A stretch of 64,000 bases of DNA, from assembly GCF_020447105.2 (NCBI RefSeq), contig NZ_CP096184.1, positions 2,852,001 through 2,916,000 on the forward strand, given 5' to 3'. The translations under genes were made by a program, and so were the position numbers. The first letter of the stretch is position 1. Every line of letters begins with the position of its first letter. The notes under the pieces were generated by a model that was not told the DNA's origin, made no database searches, and worked only from the letters and a program-made list of their open reading frames with translations. Source of the DNA: Demequina sp. TMPB413. Its GTDB lineage: Bacteria > Actinomycetota > Actinomycetes > Actinomycetales > Demequinaceae. This document shows, in pieces, positions 44,085 to 52,683 of this stretch.

Positions 44085-46067
44085 TTAGTCGCGCAGCGCC
44101 GCGATCCACGCCAGCATGTACGCGCGCGAGTTGCCATCGTCAATCGTTTCTTCCGGTAGCTCGAGAGCGGCCTCCCACGCGGCGTCGGCGTCGGCAGGGG
44201 ACTGCGTGGCCGCGTACATCAGCAGGAAGTCCGCGAACTGCGATCCCGAGCCCTCGCCCCGCGCCGACTCAAGCGTGGCAGTGACCGTTTCTGGAGCCAC
44301 CAACGAGTAGTAGTCGACGGCCATGGGCGGCGACGGGATGAGCTGGATGCCGATGATGGCATTCGGCTCCGCACTGAACCAGGTGGCAAAGTCCCGCTTG
44401 CTGCCCCACTGAATGCCGACGGTGTGGTGCGTGAACTCGGGGAAAGCAGACAGGTCGGGCTCCAGGAAGACGCGTCTGGCCGCCTCCGCCTCCGCCGACA
44501 GCATCCACTCGGCCACCTCGGCCGCGGCGTCGTCGCCGCGCAGGCTCCGCCACAGCGCGACGGCATTCCACGCCGCGACCGCCTCGGAACTGGACTCCTG
44601 GTTGTTGCCGTCGGCGAAAGGCGAGAAGCCTGAGGCCCACGAGTGCCCCGCGACGGGGTCGAACGAACGCCACTGCGGGAAGTCCGCTGTGGTGACGGGC
44701 GACGCGATGTCGTCGGCCAGCAGATCAAACGCGGGGCCGATGTCTTCGGCCAGGCTTGCGTCCCTCGCACCCGCGACGGCCGCGGCGTAGAGCAGGTAGC
44801 CGTAGTGGAAGTGATGGTCGTTGAACTCCTCCGAGCCGAAGGACGGCGCCAGGCCGACGACGCCGCGCATGACGGGGTCGTACACGAGGCACTTCTGGTC
44901 ACGTACGGCGCAGCCGTCCGGGTCGCCCCACATCCTGAGCTGCTCGGCAAGCTCAGCGGCAAGCCGGTCCCCGAGGGCGGTCTCCCCAAGAGCGTCGGCG
45001 ACCTGCACCAGGTTGGCCAGCCGGTAGAGAGCTTTGGACCCAAAGTAACTGTCGGCAGGGAACTCGAAGTCTGCGGCGGCGTCCGCCTCGAGGGCCTTGA
45101 GGACGGCGGCGCGCTCTTCTTGGCCGAGGCCGGTGAGATCGAGAGCGGCCGACGGTTCCAGGCGCGGGACTTGCCACGACACCTCTTGCGTAGCGCAAGC
45201 GACGAACGGCCCGTCGATCGTGGCGTACGTGCCCAGTGCGCACGACAGGCCAGCGGTCTCGGCTCGCGCGGCTGGCATGGCGACGACGGTGGGCGAGCTC
45301 CCGTACGACACGGTGGTGGTGGCAGCGAAGCCGTCGAGCCCGTAGGAGACTTTGGGGGTCGGGGGCGACGCGCCGAGGGCGGACGCGAAGGCGCTCGCGT
45401 CGATGCCGTCTGGCACGGCAAAGAGTGCGGCGCTTCCCGCGCTTTCCAGCGTGAGCGTCGTGCCATCGACGCTGCCGTTTGCAAGGACGACGCCGTACTC
45501 GGTGCCAGCGACGGTGGCGGTGGCGACGTTATCCCCGACCATGGAGAAGGCGACCGAGAGCTGAGCAGTGACGTCCTCGTCGGCCGTGATCCCGATGGCC
45601 GGCCAGCCTTGAGCGATCGTCACCACCGCGGGTCCCATGGCGAGCGTGGCGCCAACGGAATCCGCCGCGCTCACCACACCCAGGCCGTCGGCGCCGTCAA
45701 AGGTGACCGTGACGTCGTCCGCTGCCGCCGCGATGATCGCGTTCTCCGACGCCACGGGCTTGGTGAGGCCCATGCTGAAGCCGCCATTGCACGCCCTGAA
45801 GGACAGGGGTCGCGGATAGACCGGAAGGCAGCCCTCCCCGAAGGCGAGCGACGAATACCAGCGATTGGTGGGAGGAATCACTCCGTCGGCAAGGCGCATG
45901 GGGGGGAGCTCTGCGACCGTGCGTTGTTCCAGCACCTGTGCGTGAGTGACCTGTGTGCTCGCCGTCTCCGTGGGGCTCGGCGACGGGGCGGACGAGTCGC
46001 CGCTACAGGCGGACAGCGCCATCGCCGACGCGAGTGCGAGGGCGGCGGAACGCGCGAGGGCCGTCAT
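44085..46067 (-). CDS. Glycoside hydrolase family 81 endo-beta-1,3-glucanase, lipoprotein
   Basis: The 660-residue protein has a lipobox LSAC (C20) and a Ser/Pro/Thr linker. GH81 features follow: IPPTNRWYSSLAFGE near the N-terminus of the catalytic unit, FGSEEFNDHHFHYGYLLYAAA (about residues 403-423), GHSWASGF and GNNQESSSEAVAAW (about 485-498), which carries the conserved acidic residues. GH81 enzymes cut beta-1,3-glucan. It is the third gene of an operon with a GT2 glucan synthase and an HlyD-like protein, starting 2 nt after the latter's stop. A processing or release role for the product, like BcsZ in cellulose operons, is plausible. Confidence 0.9.
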   Translation of the reverse strand: MTALARSAALALASAMALSACSGDSSAPSPSPTETASTQVTHAQVLEQRTVAELPPMRLADGVIPPTNRWYSSLAFGEGCLPVYPRPLSFRACNGGFSMGLTKPVASENAIIAAAADDVTVTFDGADGLGVVSAADSVGATLAMGPAVVTIAQGWPAIGITADEDVTAQLSVAFSMVGDNVATATVAGTEYGVVLANGSVDGTTLTLESAGSAALFAVPDGIDASAFASALGASPPTPKVSYGLDGFAATTTVSYGSSPTVVAMPAARAETAGLSCALGTYATIDGPFVACATQEVSWQVPRLEPSAALDLTGLGQEERAAVLKALEADAAADFEFPADSYFGSKALYRLANLVQVADALGETALGDRLAAELAEQLRMWGDPDGCAVRDQKCLVYDPVMRGVVGLAPSFGSEEFNDHHFHYGYLLYAAAVAGARDASLAEDIGPAFDLLADDIASPVTTADFPQWRSFDPVAGHSWASGFSPFADGNNQESSSEAVAAWNAVALWRSLRGDDAAAEVAEWMLSAEAEAARRVFLEPDLSAFPEFTHHTVGIQWGSKRDFATWFSAEPNAIIGIQLIPSPPMAVDYYSLVAPETVTATLESARGEGSGSQFADFLLMYAATQSPADADAAWEAALELPEETIDDGNSRAYMLAWIAALRD

Positions 46068-46069
46068 CG

Positions 46070-46795
46070 CTACAGTCCAATCTTGCGAACGAAGTCAACG
46101 GCGGCGTCGCGCATGCCCGCGAGAGGCCCGTCGTCCCGCAAGTGCAAACGCGCCTCGAGGGGAGTGCCAGAGCGCACCAAGCCATTGGCGTCGCCAGCGA
46201 CCAGGCCGGTGCTCGAGATCTCGGTGGTGACGTGTGCGTAGCCGTCCACCGTGATGACCTCGATGTCCGTCAGGGCGCCGGGAATCTCCCGCTGATCGGG
46301 TAACAGCAGCTCGACTTCGGCCGCCTCCTCGATGCGACCAAAGTCGCGCGGGGCAAGGACGAACTCCGCGCGGGCGCTCAGTGACTCGTCCTGCTCGATC
46401 GTGGCGACCACCACGCCAGAGGAGAGGTACGAGCCCTCGTTGACGTCGAAGGTGCGCACCGTGCCCGCGACCGCCGCTCTCACGGTCAGTGTGCCGTCGG
46501 CCGAGACGTCGTCCCTCGCGGAGTCGAGGAGGCCGGACTCCACGTCGCGCGCCACTTGGAGGCTCTCGACCACGAACAGGGGCTCATTCTGCTCCACGTG
46601 GTCGCCCACCTCGACGTAGCGGTGGGTGACGACGCCGGGGTAGTCAGCACCGACGCTGTACGTCTCGGCGACGATCTGGGCCGTCACGCTCACCACTTGC
46701 GCCTGGCGTTGCGTGAAGACGAAGGTCGCACCGGCGACAAGGATGAGCACCACAACGGTGCCGAACAGCAGGCGAAAACGGTTGGTCCAGGTCAT
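46070..46795 (-). CDS. HlyD/biotinyl-lipoyl-like membrane protein of the glucan operon
   Basis: This 241-residue protein has one N-terminal membrane helix (about residues 8-28) and two halves of a lipoyl-like domain (GVVTHRYVEVGDHVEQNEPLFVV and VAGTVRTFDVNEGSYLSSGVVVATI), then a beta domain. There is no long coiled coil. Such proteins accompany polysaccharide synthases and may guide the polymer through the envelope. The ATG overlaps the GT2 stop (ATGA), and the GH81 start lies 2 nt after its stop. Confidence 0.8.
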   Translation of the reverse strand: MTWTNRFRLLFGTVVVLILVAGATFVFTQRQAQVVSVTAQIVAETYSVGADYPGVVTHRYVEVGDHVEQNEPLFVVESLQVARDVESGLLDSARDDVSADGTLTVRAAVAGTVRTFDVNEGSYLSSGVVVATIEQDESLSARAEFVLAPRDFGRIEEAAEVELLLPDQREIPGALTDIEVITVDGYAHVTTEISSTGLVAGDANGLVRSGTPLEARLHLRDDGPLAGMRDAAVDFVRKIGL

Positions 46796-48540
46796 GATGT
46801 CCCCCTTGGAGCGGTGCTGCCGGCGCCCGCGAGAGCGGCCGGTTCATACACGGGTGGGAAGTCGGTGGGGTAGTCCTTGGGGCGGGCGATGACGGTGCGC
46901 GGGGTCGCCCGACGCTCGCTGGCCGACGCTTCCTGTCGCGGGAGGCCGCGACGCAACAGTCGAGCGTCCCTGACGACGCCGATGAGAAAGGCGCCAAGGA
47001 TGACCGTGTTGGTGACGTTCCATGCCATCGCCAGGGTGGCGACCCCGTTGGAGATGTCGCGATACACGGCGACGACGCTCGTGAGAGACAGGAACAAGAA
47101 GAACAGAACTTGCGGCACCACGAAGTTGTAGGGGGAGTTGTGACGCGCGGTGCCCGTCGCCTGCCATCCGACATCGCGGCCGGTCAGGACGTTGTGAAGC
47201 GCCTTGACGTAGATGGGGAAGGAGACCATCGCGAGCGTCAGCGTCTGCCACCTGAACGTGCCGAGCGTGTACCAGGCCAGCAGAATCTGCATCGCATAGA
47301 AGCCCGCGTAGTAAAGGAACCACGTGAGCACGCTGATGGATACGGTCATGGGCCGCAGATCGAAGTAGATCTCGAGCGACGGCACCAGCAGCAGGATCAG
47401 GGGGGAGATGCCCGTCAGGTAGAACGTCGCCGTCACGAAGTATTGGATGCGCTGGTCCATTGTGAGGTTGCGGTGCCTGCTGAGCGGGTTGTGGGTCAGC
47501 ATGATCTCGAAGCCGCCGGTAGCCCACCGCAACTGTTGCTTGGAGTAGGCCTCGATGGAGTCAGGCGCCTCACCCACGGCGAGCACGTCGGGGATGTAGA
47601 TCGAGCGCCACCCTTGTTCGTGAAGCCTGATGGAGGTCCAGACGTCTTCTGACTTGGAGTCGGTATAGATTCCGCCGACGTCCTCGACGGCCGCGCGCCT
47701 GAACAGCACATTGGTGCCGACGCAGAAGGCCGCGTTGAAGCGGTTGCGTCCCGGTTGGATGAAGCGGTAGAAGACGGTCTGCATGTAGCCTGCGCCGCGA
47801 GCCACCGTCGTGTGCAAGTTGGCAAAGGTCTGCGGAGTCTGGACGAAGGCGACCTTCGGGTCGACCATGAAGGGCACCGTCTCCACGAGGAAGGAAGGGT
47901 CGGGGACAAAGTCGGCGTCGAAGATGGCGAAGTACTCGCCCTTGGCCAGGGTCAGGGCGTGATTGATGTTGCCGGCCTTCGCGCCGCCGGAACTGAGGCG
48001 GCGGACGTAGCGCGCGCCCAATTCGCTAGCAAGGTCCCTCACCTCGTCGCTCTTGCCGTCGTCAAGAACCCAAGTGGTGTGGCGTCCCCGCATTGCGATG
48101 GCCGCCGTCACGGTCCTGCGGATCACGTCCACGCTCTCGCCATAGGTCGTGATGAAGACGTCGACGGTGCGCTCGGTTCCCTTGATCAGCAGCGGCCACT
48201 CGGACTGCGGCCCTTGCTTCGATCCCCGCTCGAAGAGCTTGCTGTGGGTGCGGTAGTAGTCGAAGTCTCTGGGGTCACTCGCGCCGGCAAGGATCGTCCA
48301 CATCGACAGCAGCGCGTGGAACACGAGCACCGACTCCGCGATCAGGACGGCCACGTAGGGGATCACGTCGCCCCTGTGCGAGGGATTCAGCAAGAACGCC
48401 GAATAGACGAGGATCCCGAGGGTCGACAGCAGCACGATGAGGGTGAGCACGGGAGACGGCGCGCCACCTACCGCCCGGGCGGAAGCGCTCGGGGGCACGC
48501 TGCCGGGCGTCGGGCGCGGGGCATTGGCAATATCGGTCAC
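46792..48540 (-). CDS. Processive family 2 glycosyltransferase (cellulose/curdlan synthase-like)
   Basis: With the GTG at 48540 the protein has 582 residues. It has two N-terminal helices, a cytoplasmic GT-A domain with all processive motifs (WVLDDGKSDE, the DxD in IFDADFVPDP, SEDVWTSIRLHEQGW for TED, and QQLRWATGG for QxxRW), then about five C-terminal helices. There is no PilZ domain. The frame is open back to a GTG at 48705 (637 residues), but that part holds two hairpins and a CRP-like site just upstream and looks untranslated; GAGGGA precedes 48540. The GH81 partner suggests a beta-1,3-glucan product rather than cellulose or hyaluronan. Confidence 0.85.
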   Translation of the reverse strand: MTDIANAPRPTPGSVPPSASARAVGGAPSPVLTLIVLLSTLGILVYSAFLLNPSHRGDVIPYVAVLIAESVLVFHALLSMWTILAGASDPRDFDYYRTHSKLFERGSKQGPQSEWPLLIKGTERTVDVFITTYGESVDVIRRTVTAAIAMRGRHTTWVLDDGKSDEVRDLASELGARYVRRLSSGGAKAGNINHALTLAKGEYFAIFDADFVPDPSFLVETVPFMVDPKVAFVQTPQTFANLHTTVARGAGYMQTVFYRFIQPGRNRFNAAFCVGTNVLFRRAAVEDVGGIYTDSKSEDVWTSIRLHEQGWRSIYIPDVLAVGEAPDSIEAYSKQQLRWATGGFEIMLTHNPLSRHRNLTMDQRIQYFVTATFYLTGISPLILLLVPSLEIYFDLRPMTVSISVLTWFLYYAGFYAMQILLAWYTLGTFRWQTLTLAMVSFPIYVKALHNVLTGRDVGWQATGTARHNSPYNFVVPQVLFFLFLSLTSVVAVYRDISNGVATLAMAWNVTNTVILGAFLIGVVRDARLLRRGLPRQEASASERRATPRTVIARPKDYPTDFPPVYEPAALAGAGSTAPRGTS

Positions 48541-48635
48541 GATGTCGGTTCCCTCATACGGCGCAAGTGCGCTGCGGATCAGGTCAGTGTCGACACCGTT
48601 GGCGATGGCGCGGTGATCAGCGCCCTGAGGTGCAT

Positions 48636-48670
48636 CGGGTGATTCCCCCGGCCGGGCAGCATGGCCCGGC
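48636..48670 (-). promoter_or_regulatory. Two adjacent hairpins in the GT2 leader
   Basis: On the minus strand GCCGGGC-CATGCT-GCCCGGC (48670-48651) is a perfect 7-bp stem, followed directly by CGGG...CCCG (48650-48636). They lie about 100-130 nt before the preferred GT2 start. They match no riboswitch consensus I know, and may be a structured 5' leader. Confidence 0.4.
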
Positions 48671-48715
48671 TGTGTCTCATAAAAGCACAAAGTCCCGTTT
48701 GTCACCAGCGCAAAA

Positions 48716-48731
48716 CGTGACTCAGGTCACA
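48716..48731 (-). promoter_or_regulatory. CRP/GlxR-type operator upstream of the glucan operon
   Basis: CGTGA-N6-TCACA is a near-perfect match to the TGTGA-N6-TCACA site of the CRP/FNR family (GlxR in actinobacteria). It lies in the 217-nt gap between the ABC permease stop and the GT2 start. It suggests cAMP- or carbon-linked control of glucan synthesis. Confidence 0.55.
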
Positions 48732-48757
48732 GATCTGCGGGCGCACTGGGCGGCGGA

Positions 48758-49615
48758 TCAGTGCGGAAGGCCCGCATCCACGAGCCCCCTGCGGGCGCGC
48801 AGGCGGGTCTGCACACGGCTGAAGACGAGGCGGTCGACCACCACCGTGAAGGCCAGCACGATGACAATGGTCGCCATCATTTCGGTGAGGTCCCCTGTCT
48901 CGCGAGAGCGGGAGATGACGGTGCCGATGCCGGTGCCTGAGAGTGCACCCGAGAAGATCTCGCCTGCGACCAGGCTGCGGAACGCGATCGACCAGCCGAG
49001 CTCGACGCCCGTCATGATGCCTGGCAACGCAGCGGGGAGGACCACGCGTCTGACAAGCGAGGTTCCGCTCTCCCCAAGAGTCCGGCCTGCGCGCAGGAGC
49101 AGTGGCGGCACGTTGCGCACGGCCGTCCTGGTGCCGAGCATGATCGCGGGCACCGCTCCGAGGGCGACGACGGCACCAAGCGACCACACGTCTGTTCCTA
49201 GAACGATCGCGGCGACAGGGATCCACATCGACGTGGGCATGCCCTGGAGGGCCGCGAGGTAGGGCGACAGGCCCCGATCGCCCCCGCGCGACATGCCGAT
49301 CGCGAGGCCTCCGGCCACGCCGAGCACGACCGCAATCGCGAAGCACACGGCCATAAAGGCGGTGAGGCGCCACAGGATCGACACGAGTCGCCCGTCGCTC
49401 GCCATGTCCGCAAGGGCGGCGGCGGTGGTCGCCGGGCCAGGGAGGGCTTCGGCCCCGAGCGAGGCCAGCCACCACACGAGCACAAGGGCGACGCCGACGG
49501 CGGTGGCAGGGAGCCACGCGGTGCGTGAGTGCCCCGCACGAGAGTTCTGGGCCGCAACAGGGTGCGTGAGTGCCCCGCTGGGTGGGGGGGAGGGGGTGGC
49601 GCTAGATGCTGACAT
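48758..49615 (-). CDS. ABC transporter permease, SsuC/TauC type
   Basis: A 285-residue permease with six hydrophobic helices and the BPD_transp_1 EAA loop (LGESGTSLVRRVVLPAALPGIMTG, residues about 185-208). The family imports sulfonates, taurine, nitrate or related anions. The ATG at 49615 overlaps the ATPase gene by 14 nt. The first 40 residues are not conserved and contain SGALTHP and RAGHSRT, encoded by a dispersed 18-19-bp repeat present twice here. It ends a sulfate-assimilation operon, but no periplasmic binding protein gene lies nearby. Confidence 0.88.
   Translation of the reverse strand: MSASSATPSPPPSGALTHPVAAQNSRAGHSRTAWLPATAVGVALVLVWWLASLGAEALPGPATTAAALADMASDGRLVSILWRLTAFMAVCFAIAVVLGVAGGLAIGMSRGGDRGLSPYLAALQGMPTSMWIPVAAIVLGTDVWSLGAVVALGAVPAIMLGTRTAVRNVPPLLLRAGRTLGESGTSLVRRVVLPAALPGIMTGVELGWSIAFRSLVAGEIFSGALSGTGIGTVISRSRETGDLTEMMATIVIVLAFTVVVDRLVFSRVQTRLRARRGLVDAGLPH
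49520..49579 (-). repeat. Dispersed repeat, two direct copies 41 bp apart inside the permease gene
   Basis: GGTGCGTGAGTGCCCCGC occurs at 49520-49537 and again at 49561-49578 (19 bp with the following T). The reverse complement appears twice, 42 bp apart, in the TPR-DUF4037 gene at 57591. In both genes the repeat is read in the same sense as the gene. Confidence 0.9.
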
Positions 49616-50405
49616 AGCCGTCACGTCCCTGCCTTGGCGCGGTGATGCCCATCTGGTCGGCCTCATCGAGCAGCCCGCGCACGTGCTGCGCCAGGTCAAC
49701 GACGCGGCCGGACTCGACCACGCGCGGGCGCGGCAGCGTCACGCCCACCTCCGCGATGATGCGGCCGGGGCCCGACGACATCACGACGACGCGGTCGCCG
49801 AGTGTCACGGCCTCGCGCACGTTGTGAGTCACAAAGACGATGGTGGTGCCGGTCTCGCGCCACAGGTCCTGAAGCTCGACGTGGAGCCGGTCCCTGCTGG
49901 GCGCATCGAGCGCGGAGAAGGGCTCGTCCATGAGCAACACCTGGGGGGCGAGCGCGAAGGCGCGAGCGAGGGCGGCGCGCTGGCGCATCCCTCCCGAGAG
50001 TTCGTGGGGATGGAGGTGGGCGGCGTCGGCCAGGCCGACGCGCGCGATCCACTCGTTCGCGGTCGCGGCTCGGCGGGCGGGCTCCACCCCGGCCGACCTG
50101 AGGCCGAACTCGACGTTGGCCTGCACCGTCAGCCACGGGAACAGGGCGTGCTCTTGAAACACGAGCATCCTTTGCGGCCCAGGACCCGTGACGGGCGTGC
50201 CGCCCACGGTGACGGAACCGGTGGCCGGTCGCGCGTGGCCGGCGATGAGATCGAGCAGCGTCGACTTGCCACAACCAGAGGGACCCACCACGGCGACGAA
50301 CTCGCCGGCCGCGATGTCGAGCGTCACCTCGGCCAGCGCGGCCCTGTGCGAGCCCCGGCGCGTGAATCCCTGGGTGACGGCCTCGAGCCGCACGTCCGCG
50401 CTCAT
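49602..50405 (-). CDS. ABC transporter ATP-binding protein, SsuB/TauB type
   Basis: A 267-residue ATPase with Walker A GPSGCGKST (residues about 40-48), signature LSGGMRQRAALARAFA, Walker B VLLMDEPFSALD and H-loop VTHNVREA. It pairs with the downstream permease for sulfonate- or sulfate-type uptake. The ATG at 50405 overlaps the cysN stop by one base (TGATG). Its last residues, GRDGYVSI, are nearly the same as those of CysN (GHDGYLSI), in an otherwise unrelated protein. Confidence 0.9.
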   Translation of the reverse strand: MSADVRLEAVTQGFTRRGSHRAALAEVTLDIAAGEFVAVVGPSGCGKSTLLDLIAGHARPATGSVTVGGTPVTGPGPQRMLVFQEHALFPWLTVQANVEFGLRSAGVEPARRAATANEWIARVGLADAAHLHPHELSGGMRQRAALARAFALAPQVLLMDEPFSALDAPSRDRLHVELQDLWRETGTTIVFVTHNVREAVTLGDRVVVMSSGPGRIIAEVGVTLPRPRVVESGRVVDLAQHVRGLLDEADQMGITAPRQGRDGYVSI

Positions 50406-51769
50406 CAGATGCTCAGGTACCCGTCGTGGCCGGTCCCCGGGGTGGCCGCGCGGGCGGTCCCCGCCGCGAGGGTGGCGCCGTCTTGGGGGTCGACCAACAC
50501 AAACGCGCCCGTGTGGCGGTGAGCCCCGTAGTCCTCGACGGCGAGCGGCTGCGCGAGCAGGAGTGTCACCACGCCGATGTCGTTCAGCGCAAGCGAGTCG
50601 CCAGGCACGATGCTCGAGTCGAGGGTTCCCCCTGGCAGCGTGATGTCGAGAACACCCGAAATCCCGGTGACCATGCCCTGCACCAGTGCAGTGCCATGCT
50701 GGACGAGCACGCGGTCGCGGACCCGCAAGGGACGGTCGGCCAGCCACGCCACGTGGGCATCCAGGTGCTTCACAGGAATCGCCGCATCGCTCGCCGAACT
50801 CAGCAGGTCCCCGCGCGCGACGTCCACCTCGTCCGCGAGCCGCACCGCGACCGACTGGCCGGAGAGCGCCTGCGTGAGCGGGCCGTCGGCGGTGTCGATG
50901 CCAGCCACGGTGGTGCGCCTGCCAGAAGGCTGGACCACCACGTCGTCTCCCACCCTGATCACGCCTTGAGCGACCTGGCCAGCGTAGCCGCGGTACTCGC
51001 GGTGCTCTGGAGACAGCGCGGCGTCTTGGGGTCGCAGCACGTACTGCACCGGCAGCCGCCAGCCACCAGAGGCGGCTGCTCGCTCTGTCTCGTCGGCGCT
51101 CGGCAAGGTCTCGAGCAGGTCGAGCACCGTGGGGCCTGTGTACCAGGGCGTGCGCTCCGAACGGACCGCCACGTTGTCGCCCTCGAGGGCGCTCACCGGC
51201 ACGGTCGTGATCGCTAGGGCGAGGCGGCGGCTGTGCTCGGCCACGTCTGCCTCGATGGCCGCGAAGGGCTCCTCGGCGTAGTCCACCAGATCGATCTTGT
51301 TGACGGCCACGATCACGTGCGGAACGCGCAGCAGCGCCGCGACGGCGAGGTGCCGCCTTGTCTGCTCGAGCACGCCGTGACGCGCGTCGACCAGCACCAC
51401 CAGGGCGTCGGCCGTTGACGCCCCCGTGACCGTGTTGCGCGTGTACTGCACGTGCCCAGGGCAATCCGCGAGGATGAACGTGCGGTGCGGGGTGGAGAAG
51501 TAGCGGTACGCCACGTCGATCGTGATGCCCTGCTCGCGCTCGGCGCGCAGGCCATCGGTCAGGAGCGCGAGGTCCACACCCGCGCCCCCGCGCTCGCGGG
51601 TGACGCGCTCGACGGCCGCGTAGGCGTCGGCAAGGATCGACTTGGTGTCGTGCAGCAGGCGTCCCACGAGGGTGGACTTGCCGTCGTCGACGGAGCCTGC
51701 CGTCGCAAAGCGCAACAGTGAGGTCTGGCGAGAGTCTGGCGCGAGTGGCGCCGAGGCGGTGGCCGTCAT
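50405..51769 (-). CDS. cysN: Sulfate adenylyltransferase subunit 1 (GTPase)
   Basis: The 454-residue translation-factor-type GTPase stimulates APS synthesis by CysD. The GTP motifs are GSVDDGKST (residues about 25-33), DCPGHVQY and NKIDLVD, followed by EF-Tu-like domains 2 and 3. There is no C-terminal APS kinase domain, which agrees with the APS-reductase type of CysH encoded here. The start overlaps the cysD stop by one base (TAATG). The tail ends GHDGYLSI. Confidence 0.94.
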   Translation of the reverse strand: MTATASAPLAPDSRQTSLLRFATAGSVDDGKSTLVGRLLHDTKSILADAYAAVERVTRERGGAGVDLALLTDGLRAEREQGITIDVAYRYFSTPHRTFILADCPGHVQYTRNTVTGASTADALVVLVDARHGVLEQTRRHLAVAALLRVPHVIVAVNKIDLVDYAEEPFAAIEADVAEHSRRLALAITTVPVSALEGDNVAVRSERTPWYTGPTVLDLLETLPSADETERAAASGGWRLPVQYVLRPQDAALSPEHREYRGYAGQVAQGVIRVGDDVVVQPSGRRTTVAGIDTADGPLTQALSGQSVAVRLADEVDVARGDLLSSASDAAIPVKHLDAHVAWLADRPLRVRDRVLVQHGTALVQGMVTGISGVLDITLPGGTLDSSIVPGDSLALNDIGVVTLLLAQPLAVEDYGAHRHTGAFVLVDPQDGATLAAGTARAATPGTGHDGYLSI

Positions 51770-52683
51770 TAGAAGTAGCCCTCCTTCTTGCGGTCTTCCA
51801 TGGCGGCCTCGCTGGCCCTGTCATCCGCGCGGGTTGCTCCCCGCTCGGTGATGCGCGTGGCGGCCACCTCTGCAATGACGTCGGCGACGTTCGCCGCAGG
51901 CGACTCCACCGCACCGGTGCAACTGGCGTCGCCGACAGTCCGGTACCGGACGACGCGCCGCTCGAGGGGTTCTGTCTCGCGCCGGGACAGTGCGGGGTGG
52001 GGTGTGAGGAGCATGCCGTCGCGCTCGAACACCTCGCGCTCGTGGGCGTAGTACAGCGCCGGCAACTCGAGCGCCTCGCGCTCGATGTAGCGCCACACGT
52101 CCAGCTCTGTCCAGTTGGACAGCGGGAACACGCGCACATGCTGGCCCGGCAGATGCCTCGTGTTGTACAGGTTCCACAGCTCTGGCCGCTGGTTGCGGGG
52201 ATCCCACGCGCCGAACTCGTCGCGCAGAGACACCACGCGCTCCTTGGCGCGCGCCTTCTCCTCGTCGCGGCGTGCCCCGCCAAAGACGACGTCGTAGCCG
52301 CCGTCGGCGATCGCGTCCAGCAACGGGACGGTCTGGAGTGCGTTGCGGGTGCCGTCGGGGCGTTCCCTGAGCCGACCGTCGTCGATGTAGTCCTGCACCT
52401 TGGCCACCTTGAGGCGAAGCCCCAGGCGCTCGACGGTCGCGTCGCGGAAGGCGATCACCTCGTCGAAGTTGTGGCCGGTGTCCACGTGCAGCAGCTCGAT
52501 GGGCACGCGGCCAGGCCAGAAGGCCTTGGTGGCGAGGTGGAGCACGGCGACCGAGTCCTTGCCACCACTGAAGAGGATCACGGGCTTGCGGGCGGTCGCG
52601 ACGGCCTCCCGCAAGATGTGGATGCCCTCGGCCTCGAGTGCCTCAAGGGTGCTCAGGCCCGACTTCACTGACGTGGTGCTCAC
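51769..52683 (-). CDS. cysD: Sulfate adenylyltransferase subunit 2
   Basis: A 304-residue PP-loop (N-type ATP pyrophosphatase) enzyme that makes APS from sulfate and ATP together with CysN. Visible are the PP-loop VILFSGGKDSVAVLHLA (residues about 31-47), HVDTGHNFDEVI and VFGGARRDEEKARAKER, with the family tail DRKKEGYF. The GTG at 52683 overlaps the cysH stop (GTGA) and is preferred to in-frame starts inside cysH. Confidence 0.94.
   Translation of the reverse strand: MSTTSVKSGLSTLEALEAEGIHILREAVATARKPVILFSGGKDSVAVLHLATKAFWPGRVPIELLHVDTGHNFDEVIAFRDATVERLGLRLKVAKVQDYIDDGRLRERPDGTRNALQTVPLLDAIADGGYDVVFGGARRDEEKARAKERVVSLRDEFGAWDPRNQRPELWNLYNTRHLPGQHVRVFPLSNWTELDVWRYIEREALELPALYYAHEREVFERDGMLLTPHPALSRRETEPLERRVVRYRTVGDASCTGAVESPAANVADVIAEVAATRITERGATRADDRASEAAMEDRKKEGYF

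Noticed and set aside
48541..48757. Riboswitch (c-di-GMP or c-di-AMP type) before the glucan synthase
   Set aside because: Hairpins are present but none of the conserved single-stranded blocks of those aptamers is found in the gap.
49602..52283. An 893-codon frame running from the ABC ATPase through the cysN region
   Set aside because: Only its C-terminal 267 codons form the ATPase. The upstream part is an out-of-frame reading of cysN and cysD, which have clear motifs in their own frames.
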